Shown piece by piece: positions 1-6,800 of a DNA stretch of 11,341 bases. This DNA is from CALARM01 sp036746235 (lineage in GTDB: Bacteria; Vulcanimicrobiota; SpSt-956; JAKJGF01): the NCBI GenBank assembly GCA_036746235.1, contig DAIOEN010000229.1, positions 1 to 11,341 on the forward strand, given 5' to 3'. Below the pieces are notes generated by a model. That model was not told the origin of the DNA, did no database searches, and saw nothing but the letters and a program-made list of their open reading frames with translations. Numbering within the stretch: position 1 is the first letter of the stretch; every line of letters begins with the position of its first letter. The translations under genes and the position numbers were made by a program.

Positions 1-183
1 CAGAATATTATAGAATTTTTCAAAGTGGATAATACATCCCAGAAAATGCTTGGTAATTCAAAAGTAGCCAGAAAGGCTATTAAAGACAAAACAATGAAAG
101 GAATAGAAGGAGGAGGAACTCAGGGATTTGAACTTAAACTTGCAGGTTCTGACAGTGAAGATGAAGATTATGTGAAGTTTTAA
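1..183 (+). CDS. C-terminal tail of an unidentified protein (5' end outside window)
   Basis: Frame 1 is open from the first base to a TAA at 181-183, giving 60 residues of a protein that starts upstream of the window. The visible part is basic and probably helical at first (many Lys/Arg around residues 20-34), then has a Gly-rich turn (EGGGTQG), and ends in a very acidic tail (DSEDEDYVKF). No catalytic motif is visible and the family is not recognised. Charged Lys/Thr-rich tails of this sort occur in vWA and FHA-type signalling proteins, and a vWA gene lies at the other end of the window, but this is only a guess. The gene converges on the minus-strand methyltransferase, and the gap between them is filled by heptamer repeats. 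The antisense reading of this stretch is less plausible because it runs through those repeats. Confidence 0.7.
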   Translation, partial: QNIIEFFKVDNTSQKMLGNSKVARKAIKDKTMKGIEGGGTQGFELKLAGSDSEDEDYVKF

Positions 184-188
184 AGATG

Positions 189-257
189 GTGAAGAGTGAA
201 GAGTGAAGGGTGAAGGGATTACATGAAAACCGTGTGAATTTTTCCTTTCACCTTTCA
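189..257. repeat. Period-7 GTGAARR tandem repeat with inverted partner
   Basis: Four consecutive heptamers occupy 189-216: GTGAAGA twice, then GTGAAGG twice. A partner arm at 244-257 carries the reverse complement (CTTTCAC units). Arms 204-217 and 244-257 can pair over 14 positions with two G-T wobbles around a 26-nt loop. The element fills the convergent gap between the stop at 183 and the methyltransferase stop codon (255-257), which lies inside the right arm. It could act as a bidirectional transcription barrier, but no T-run follows on either strand, so it is not called as an intrinsic terminator. Confidence 0.75.
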
Positions 258-1676
258 TTGCCTTATAGAATGAAGAACTTGCTTTATCTTATATTCCACC
301 TCTTTATCCTGTTTTCCCTCGGCCACAGAGCGTGCTTTTTCCAGGATTTCTATGGCTTTGTTTTTATTTATCTGTATATATATATAACCAAGCTGACAGT
401 AAGGTAATATCATGTCAGGACAGAGTTCCACCAGATCTTCAAAATACTGTTCTGCCATACATAAATGTCCCCGTCTGAGATACAGCTCACCAAGCGACAT
501 ATGGGCCTCTATGTGATAGGGATTAATAGTTAATATTTTTTTTAACATCATCTCTGCTTTCTCTGTATATCCATAAGATCTGGCATTTTGTGCATCGACT
601 GAAAGTTTTTCACAGAAAATCGCATCTTTTTTCTGTTTATATTTATTGAAATAAGCCATCAATTTACAGAATGACATACTGGAATAAGAGAAGATTTTAT
701 TCCATACAGGAAATGTCTCTACTGTAAAAGAAGGTTTCCCGCCATGTTCAAAGAGTATATGATAATATTTAAAATATGCTATTTTTTTTTCTCTATGAAA
801 ATCAAGCATATCGGGACAGATGGCTTCTTCTATAATCCTGGCTTTTATAGAAAAATTTTTACCGTAAAAGAGACTTTTAAGTTTTTCAAGAAAAGGTTCT
901 TTCCCATCTATAACAGGAGAAGAAAGACATAAAAAACCCTTTCCGCCACAAGAAAGATAATCGGGAAAACCTTCTATGATCTTTAAAGGTATTTCTATGC
1001 CCAGGTCTCCGCCATACCCCGGAAGCCACGATTTAAAGTTATCGGGGAAAAAACCGAAAGGAGGATTGGATACTATTATATCATATTTATTTTCAACATT
1101 TTTATAAAGATCTGATTGAATGAATTTTACATGTTCTCTGTCGTTTAGAAAACTGTTATTAGTAGCAAAAACTATAGCCTGAGGGTTTATATCAACACCT
1201 GTCACAGAAGAGCAAAACCTGCTTAATGTGAGAGCCTGTATACCGGAACCGCAGCATAAATCAAGGCCTTTTTCATAATGTTTCATAGAAAAAAGTCTTC
1301 TAATATCCTTTGAAAGAAGATAAGAATCCTCTCCTATATAGACTCTGCTGTTTAAATCCTTATAAAAAGGTATTGATGTAGATATAAAATAAAAATAGCC
1401 GGTATGATCTATCTTTACCGGACTTATTTTTATAAGGGAATAAAAAAAATCATAATCGTATCTAAATATGTCTTTTTTTATAAAAATATCAATAATATCC
1501 GATTCGAGCAATTTCTCAAGATCAGTTATTTTTACAGAATGATTTTTAAAGAAAAGCCTGTAGAGTATATATAGTTCCCGGTCTTTTAGAGGCGTAAAAA
1601 AATCTAATATTCGTTCATAACGAAATCTTTTAAGTATATCCTTTATTATAAGAGTTAGTTCTCTGTCTAGCAACAT
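255..1676 (-). CDS. Class I SAM-dependent methyltransferase with C-terminal TPRs
   Basis: 473 residues in three parts. Residues 1-115 look like an N-terminal helical or winged-helix segment. A Rossmann methyltransferase domain spans about 115-310, with SAM motif I GLDLCCGSG (137-145), the acidic ribose-binding motif VDINP (161-165) and motif IV SNPPF (203-207). Residues 360-450 form TPR-like helical pairs (ILTINPYHIEAHMSLGELYL, then ELCPD...LGYIYI). NPPF is typical of enzymes that methylate an amide or exocyclic amine, such as PrmC-like N5-glutamine and RlmC/G-type rRNA methyltransferases. The layout recalls N-terminally extended PrmC-like proteins, so the substrate may be a protein glutamine or a base, and the TPRs would bind a partner. 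It is cytoplasmic, with no signal peptide or membrane span. No Shine-Dalgarno precedes the ATG at 1676, and an in-frame stop four codons upstream excludes a longer start. The gene is divergent from the 5'-nucleotidase. Class is secure; substrate unknown. Confidence 0.9.
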   Translation of the reverse strand: MLLDRELTLIIKDILKRFRYERILDFFTPLKDRELYILYRLFFKNHSVKITDLEKLLESDIIDIFIKKDIFRYDYDFFYSLIKISPVKIDHTGYFYFISTSIPFYKDLNSRVYIGEDSYLLSKDIRRLFSMKHYEKGLDLCCGSGIQALTLSRFCSSVTGVDINPQAIVFATNNSFLNDREHVKFIQSDLYKNVENKYDIIVSNPPFGFFPDNFKSWLPGYGGDLGIEIPLKIIEGFPDYLSCGGKGFLCLSSPVIDGKEPFLEKLKSLFYGKNFSIKARIIEEAICPDMLDFHREKKIAYFKYYHILFEHGGKPSFTVETFPVWNKIFSYSSMSFCKLMAYFNKYKQKKDAIFCEKLSVDAQNARSYGYTEKAEMMLKKILTINPYHIEAHMSLGELYLRRGHLCMAEQYFEDLVELCPDMILPYCQLGYIYIQINKNKAIEILEKARSVAEGKQDKEVEYKIKQVLHSIRQ

Positions 1677-1684
1677 ATAGAAAA

Positions 1685-1690
1685 ATTATA
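1685..1690 (-). promoter_or_regulatory. Candidate -10 box for the methyltransferase (possible leaderless start)
   Basis: The minus strand reads TATAAT here, a perfect -10 consensus, only 8 nt upstream of the ATG at 1676. Initiation 6-7 nt downstream would start the mRNA at or within 1-3 nt of the ATG, giving a leaderless message. That would fit the absence of a ribosome-binding site. No good -35 is seen at the expected spacing (the best match is a T-rich run near 1708-1713), and TATAAT is easily met by chance in A+T-rich DNA. Confidence 0.35.
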
Positions 1691-1781
1691 ACATGAAATA
1701 TTATACAAGAAAAGTTTTTTTACTGTTAAAAGGATTTATATATAAAAGGAGAAATAATATATTGTATTTATATTTATCCTC

Positions 1782-1809
1782 GCGTCATGCATTATGCGTC
1801 ACGCGTTAC
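1782..1809. repeat. GCGTYAC-class heptamer array (4 units)
   Basis: Four consecutive 7-mers: GCGTCAT, GCATTAT, GCGTCAC and GCGTTAC. They fit the pattern GC-R-T-Y-A-Y with a strict 7-bp period. The array lies in the leader of the 5'-nucleotidase, ending 8 nt before its Shine-Dalgarno. An in-frame open stretch continues upstream through the array to 1693, but it is better explained as untranslated leader. Confidence 0.75.
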
Positions 1810-1817
1810 AAAAAAAA

Positions 1818-1824
1818 AGAGGTG
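1818..1824 (+). promoter_or_regulatory. Ribosome-binding site deciding the 5'-nucleotidase start
   Basis: AGAGGTG lies 9 nt before the ATG at 1834, and that ATG begins a textbook signal peptide. This favours 1834 over the in-frame ATG at 1693, which has no ribosome-binding site. A second purine-rich site (AAAGGAG, 1745-1751) precedes an in-frame TTG at 1762, but that start would put charged, heptamer-encoded residues ahead of the signal peptide. Confidence 0.7.
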
Positions 1825-1833
1825 TCTTTACTA

Positions 1834-3351
1834 ATGGTAAAATACAAAATTCCTGTTCTTGTTTTAATTCTATTTATGTCAGTAAGTATCAATTTCGTTT
1901 TCGGAGAAGAAACAGTAAAAATCGTTCTATTACATACAAATGACATACATGGCCATATATATCCCTATGAAGATGCCAGAATAGCTCCTGGACCTGAAAA
2001 AATAGGAGGTTTTGAATATCTCAGTACTTTAATTAAGAAGGAAAGAGCTGAAAATCCAGATGCTTTGCTCTTAGACGGAGGAGATATTGCCCAGGGGAGC
2101 CTTTATTCAAATCTTGCCTATGGAATACCTGTAATAGAATTAATGAATACAGCAGGTTACGATTGTCTGGCTCCGGGAAATCATGATTTTGACTGGGGAG
2201 CAGAAAAACTTTCAGGTATGATAAATGCAGCAACATTTCCAGTAATTGCTGCCAATGTAATAGAAAGAAAAAGCGGTAATTTTATTCCAGGTACAAAACC
2301 ATATATATTAAAAGATATAAATGGTATAAGAATTGGAATTATAGGGATTGCCTGTACCGATACAACAGTATTAAGTCCTGAATGTTCAAAGGAAAAATAT
2401 AATTTCTTATCGGCAGAGGAAACCCTGAAATGTTATATACCGGTATTAAAACAAATACATAAAGCAGATTTAATCATGGTAATTTCTCATCTCGGTTACA
2501 GAGAAGATGTAAAACTTGCAGACATGGTATCTGACATAGATATCATAGTAGGCGCTCACAGTCACACAGCTCTTAAGGAACCTGTAATGAAAAACAATAC
2601 TATTATCATTCAGGCAGGTTGTTACCTTACTTATCTCGGAAAAACTGAATTAGAAGTAGATAAAGAAAAGAAAAAAATAATCAGTTACAGGGGCGAACTT
2701 ATAAAAATTCTGGACAGCCAGATAGAACCGGACATGGAAGTCAAAGCATTACTTGATAAATACAAAGAAAAATATAAAAGTTTCGGAGAAAAAGTAATAG
2801 GAGAAGCATCTGTAGAGCTTACAAAATCCAATACAAAAGAATGTAATCTCGGCAATCTTATAGCAGATATTATGAGAATTACCGGTGAAGCAGATATAGC
2901 TCTAATTAATACAGGAGGTATTAGAGAAGATATTCCTGCAGGACCTGTGACAATAGAAAAAATTTATGGAGTTTATCCTTTTGAAAATATGCTTATCAGC
3001 ATGGACCTTAAAGGAAAATACATAAAAGAAATAATTGAAACAACCTTTAACGGTTCCCATGCAATACTGCAGGTTTCAGGTTTAAAGATTAAATATGATT
3101 TTTCAAAACCGGGACGAGAAAAAACAGTAGAAATACTTGTAAATAACCAGCCTCTGGATGATGAAAAAATCTACAGGGTTACTACGGCAGATTTCCTGGC
3201 CATAGGAGGAGACGGTTATGAAAGCTTTAAAAAAGGTGAAAACCTCCAAAATATAATGCCCATAAGAGATTCTATTATAAAATATTTTCAGGATCACAGT
3301 CCTGTTTCAGCTGAGATTGAAGGAAGACTTGAAAATGTGGAGAAAAAATAA
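1834..3351 (+). CDS. Exported 5'-nucleotidase / UshA-family metallophosphoesterase
   Basis: Predicted to hydrolyse nucleoside 5'-monophosphates, and possibly nucleotide sugars or cyclic nucleotides, outside the cytoplasm to release nucleoside and phosphate. The 505-residue product has a signal peptide (Lys-containing start, hydrophobic core about 6-22, likely cleavage after VFG at 24). The N-terminal calcineurin-like domain has all metal-ligand motifs: HTNDIHGH (34-41, Asp37/His39), GGD (82-84), GNHD (115-118), SHLG (His219) and GAHSH (His242/His244). The C-terminal 5'-nucleotidase domain (about 320-490) has NTGGIR (359-364) and the substrate-stacking FLAIGGDGY segment (454-462). Size and domain order match family members of 500-600 residues. 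There is no C-terminal anchor and no lipobox, so the product should be soluble and exported. The gene stands alone, divergent from the methyltransferase and 111 bp upstream of a small gene with its own ribosome-binding site. Family assignment is secure; exact substrate is not. Confidence 0.94.
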   Translation: MVKYKIPVLVLILFMSVSINFVFGEETVKIVLLHTNDIHGHIYPYEDARIAPGPEKIGGFEYLSTLIKKERAENPDALLLDGGDIAQGSLYSNLAYGIPVIELMNTAGYDCLAPGNHDFDWGAEKLSGMINAATFPVIAANVIERKSGNFIPGTKPYILKDINGIRIGIIGIACTDTTVLSPECSKEKYNFLSAEETLKCYIPVLKQIHKADLIMVISHLGYREDVKLADMVSDIDIIVGAHSHTALKEPVMKNNTIIIQAGCYLTYLGKTELEVDKEKKKIISYRGELIKILDSQIEPDMEVKALLDKYKEKYKSFGEKVIGEASVELTKSNTKECNLGNLIADIMRITGEADIALINTGGIREDIPAGPVTIEKIYGVYPFENMLISMDLKGKYIKEIIETTFNGSHAILQVSGLKIKYDFSKPGREKTVEILVNNQPLDDEKIYRVTTADFLAIGGDGYESFKKGENLQNIMPIRDSIIKYFQDHSPVSAEIEGRLENVEKK

Positions 3352-3381
3352 ATTATTGTCATAGTGACAGAAATAATATAA

Positions 3382-3415
3382 GTGACAGCAGCGTTCGGCC
3401 AGAACCATCTGTCAC
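3382..3415. repeat. Imperfect hairpin ahead of the small plus-strand gene
   Basis: GTGACAG (3382-3388) and CTGTCAC (3409-3415) are perfectly complementary. Inside them GTTC (3393-3396) pairs with GAAC (3402-3405) around a 5-nt loop. A smaller TGTCA/TGACA hairpin sits at 3357-3369, just after the nucleotidase stop. No T-run follows either structure, so a classical terminator is not supported. The right arm merges into the adjacent heptamer array and may be part of the same repeat family. Confidence 0.5.
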
Positions 3416-3436
3416 GCGTTACGCGTTACGCGTTAC
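3411..3436. repeat. GCGTTAC heptamer array (3 perfect units plus a partial)
   Basis: Three identical GCGTTAC units (3416-3422, 3423-3429, 3430-3436) are preceded by a partial unit GTCAC (3411-3415). The array ends 10 nt before the Shine-Dalgarno of the 92-residue gene, in the intergenic region after the 5'-nucleotidase. Confidence 0.85.
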
Positions 3437-3462
3437 GACCTTTAATAAGGAGGTAATTTAAA

Positions 3463-3741
3463 ATGTCCTCAATCGATAAAGAAATTGCCAGAGATATTAC
3501 AGTAGCCTGGCTCAATACAGGTAAATTATCAGAAGAATATCTCTCCAAAAAGCAGGTTGCAGCTTTTTATGAGTGTATATTTCAATCAGTAAGTGAATGT
3601 AAAGTACAGGCAAAAGGAGTTTCTATTGAAACAACATCAGGAACAACCATTACCGCCACACCTCAATCATCAGTTCGCCGATCCGTCAGTATTCCTGATG
3701 CTGCAAGCAGTTCTACTGCATCAAAACACAGGTTCACATAG
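3463..3741 (+). CDS. Small protein of unknown function with Ser/Thr-rich tail
   Basis: 92 residues with a near-perfect Shine-Dalgarno (AAGGAGGT, 3447-3454) 8 nt before the ATG, so it is very probably translated. No family is recognised with confidence. Residues 1-48 look like two amphipathic helices (around DITVAWLNTGKL and QVAAFYECIFQSV), a layout seen in many small hypothetical proteins with an N-terminal dimerisation or adaptor segment. The last 40 residues are low-complexity: about 18 are Ser or Thr, with an RRSVS stretch near residues 72-76, and are probably disordered. There is no signal peptide or membrane span. Heptamer arrays lie on both sides, and the gene converges on the large kinase gene. 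A disordered Ser/Thr tail beside a kinase gene could be a phosphorylation target, but this is pure inference. Confidence 0.75.
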   Translation: MSSIDKEIARDITVAWLNTGKLSEEYLSKKQVAAFYECIFQSVSECKVQAKGVSIETTSGTTITATPQSSVRRSVSIPDAASSSTASKHRFT

Positions 3742-3745
3742 TATA

Positions 3746-3776
3746 GTGACGCGTGACGCGTGACGCGTCACGCGTC
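3746..3776. repeat. GTGACGC heptamers ending in a perfect 22-bp palindrome
   Basis: Three GTGACGC units (3746-3752, 3753-3759, 3760-3766) run into the opposite orientation (GCGTCAC). As a result 3755-3776 is an exact 22-bp palindrome centred on ACGCGT. It starts a few bases after the stop of the 92-residue gene and lies 36 bp beyond the kinase stop, in the convergent gap. It could fold into a cruciform or a hairpin in either transcript. No T-tract follows, so a terminator role is possible but not shown. Confidence 0.85.
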
Positions 3777-3811
3777 TACGATTTGTGGTCAGACATCCTG
3801 TTACAGGTAAC

Positions 3812-6800
3812 TCATTGAAGCATTTCGACTGCTTTTTTCATTGTATTTCGTGTATAGTCCCATGGCTTCAATTTAGCTTCATCACAGATCTTCTGCGGTT
3901 CATACTGCATTTTTCCATGGCAGTAAATACATTTATAATAAAAAATATTATTGCCCGATGTTCCTGTTTGCTGGCTGTATGTCTTTATTTTATCGGTTTC
4001 AATCAACTCCATATCCACATCAGACCATCTTCCTTTGTTCTCAAAATCCAGAGCTTCTTTAAGAGAAGGCAGAGCATCAATATAACCATATGTCCCTATG
4101 AATCTTGCAGCCTCACCTCTTACAGCAGGCTCACTGTCAGAAAGAAGTTTTATCAATTGTTTTTTTGCTTTTTTTCTTACATATTCTTTATTGTTAAACA
4201 TAGTCATAAGTTTAAATGCATTCAATTGAGCCATACCATCTTTATCACTCAGGCCTTCGTCTACAAGAACATCTATTGCCGGTTCACCCAGTTCGATAAG
4301 CTTTTCTGCATTCATATTCCATTTTATTCGGTCTTCGCTATCACTATAAAAATAACATATTTTTATAAGCTCTCTGGCCTTTCCCTTGTTAACCTCTTTC
4401 CACCAGGATGGTATAAAGGCCATAAATATTAGTAATACCGTGATAGCACATATTCCTACAATACTAATTATGTTCCTATGTGTCTTTGTTTCTTTCACAT
4501 AAATGGTTGCGTCCTCTATTACCTCTTCTTTAAGCTCTATTACCAGTTCCTGTGGCATAAGTACTGTCTTTTCCTGCGGAATTATTTCTTTTGAAAAACT
4601 CCAGTTCCAGTCTATTTCCCAGATTTTCACCATTCCGTCCATGGTCGATGTAATAATATACCTGCCGTCTGGAGAAAATTTCACATCTGTAACTGTCGAG
4701 CTATAATCTTCCAGTATCCTGATACAATCCCCTGTATCTGCGTTCCATATTCTTACAGTATTATCCGTACTTCCAGATACTATGAAATTCCAATCGGGAG
4801 AAAAAGCTACAGACGTAACTTCCCCCCTGTGCTCTTTAAATATCTTGAGACACTTCTCACTTCTTATATCCCATAACCTTACGGTTCTATCGTTAGAAGA
4901 AGATACAATCTTACCATCAGGAGATATATCGGCACCTGTAACAGGGAGGGTATGTCCCTGGAAATGTGCTTTACATTTTCCGCTTTCCACATCCCAGAGT
5001 TTTAATGTCTTATCATCACTTCCCGATAAGAGATTACGACCGTCCTTTGATAAAACTACAGTTTCCACAGATGATGAATGACCTTTAAGAGTCCTCAGGC
5101 ATTCTCCGCTTTCTATATTCCATATCTTTACAGTACTGTCAGTCATACCTCCGCCTGTTACTGCGTAAAAAGATCCCGGAAATATATTCAGACTCTTACA
5201 ATCCAGATTTTCAGAAAGAATTCTTAAAGATTTATCTGCTGAAAGGTCATGGAATTTAATTTTTTTATCTTCACCTGCAGAGAGAATAAATTTTCCTTCT
5301 CTGGAAATTTCGACAATTTCTCCCATATCTGAAAAACTTTTCAAAGTCTCCCCTGTCTGAAGTTTTTTCACCCTTACAGTTTTATCAGGTCCACCGTATA
5401 CAAGAAGGTTATTGTCAGATACAGAAACATTGTTTACTTTTCCCTGAGAATCAGAAAAGCTTTTAAAAAGCCATACGCTTCTGATACCTTCTCTGTTTCC
5501 TCCTTCTCCTGCTTTATGAAGTCCCTGGAGAGCCCGTCCATCTTTAGAAAAGCCCTGTATATTAAGAGCTTTTCTGAAAATGTCATGACCTTCTTTCCAT
5601 TCACCATCTCTGACTTTTTTTTCTCCCTCTGACAGGAGTTTTTCAAAAACTTCTACATCCCGGAGGCTTTCCTCTACAGTTCTGGGTTTTACTATTAAAT
5701 ATTCTCTTCTGTAAATGGCATTATAAATTTTATCACTCTTAAAAGGCAAAGATATATACCTGAGTGTTTTATCTCTGCTTGCAGTAAGGAGACTTCGGCC
5801 TGATGGAGCAAATTTTACAGATGTAACAGAAGAAGTATGTTCCGAAATAGTTCTTACCGGTTGGCCTGTAGAAATATCCCAGATTTTTACACAGCCGTTA
5901 CTGGCTCCTGATGCTACATGAAAAGCATAAGGAGAAAAATCGACACTTTCTACAGAACTGTCATGACCTGAAAAAGTTTTTACACATACTCCTTTATCTA
6001 TATCCCATAATTTCAATGTCTTATCTTCACTTCCTGAGAGAATATACTTTCCGTCAGGGCTGAAAGCTATACTTAATACAGGCCCGTTGTGACCGGAAAA
6101 CTTTTTGTAACAATCACCTGACTTTACATGCCATAATTGAAGAGAATTTTTCTGATTACCCGTAGCCACAAAAGCTCCGCCAGGAGAAAACCTGACACAG
6201 TAGATAATTCCCATATTTTTACCTGCAGTAATTAAAGAGTTACCGCTCTCTACATCCCATATATTCACCACTTCATCTGCTCCGGAAGAAGCAATTAATG
6301 TTCCATCAGGTGAAAATTGTATACTTCTTACTATATTTTCATGTCCGTAGAAAGCTCTTATAAATTCCCCTGTTTCTTTATGCCATAATCTTATTGTGTC
6401 ATCACCGTGAGCAGAAGCTATATACCTGGAAGATACTGCCACATCAAGGGCCTCAAATTTCATATAAGAAGATTCTTCAGACACTTTCTTTATAGATTTT
6501 CTGTCTCTCAGATCCCAGAACTCGAGCAAACTGTCTGTATTACAGGATATAGCAAGGTGTTCTCCTGAAAAGCATACTCCTGTTATCTTTCCTCCTGCAC
6601 CTTCTAGCTTCTTTATCTCCCCTCCTTCAGGATAAATAAGGTCTCTTTCTGTTTTGCTCTGAAACATTACACAGGACGGAGGAATTCTGTCACCGGAGCA
6701 TTCACTGAGACTTTCAATAACTCTCGGGACATAAGGTGCAAGTGAAGAGGCCTTCTGCAAATACTTTAAAGCAATTCCGCAGTTGTGAGACGGGGAAAAA

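Noticed and set aside
58..258. Minus-strand open frame of 66 codons
   Set aside because: Antisense to the partial gene and read through the heptamer repeats; low-complexity Ser/Phe composition and no ribosome-binding site.
1693..1833. N-terminal extension of the 5'-nucleotidase from an upstream in-frame ATG
   Set aside because: No ribosome-binding site, it would translate the heptamer array, and it would bury the signal peptide 47 residues inside the protein.
3357..3369. Small TGTCA/TGACA hairpin after the 5'-nucleotidase as an intrinsic terminator
   Set aside because: Stem of about five pairs, low G+C, and no T-run follows.
189..3776. CRISPR array
   Set aside because: The repeats are 7 bp, contiguous and without spacers, and no cas gene is present.
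3785..4432. Plus-strand open frame of 215 codons
   Set aside because: Lies almost wholly antisense to the kinase's C-terminal region, is Phe/Ile/Cys-rich as expected for a shadow frame, and has no convincing ribosome-binding site.
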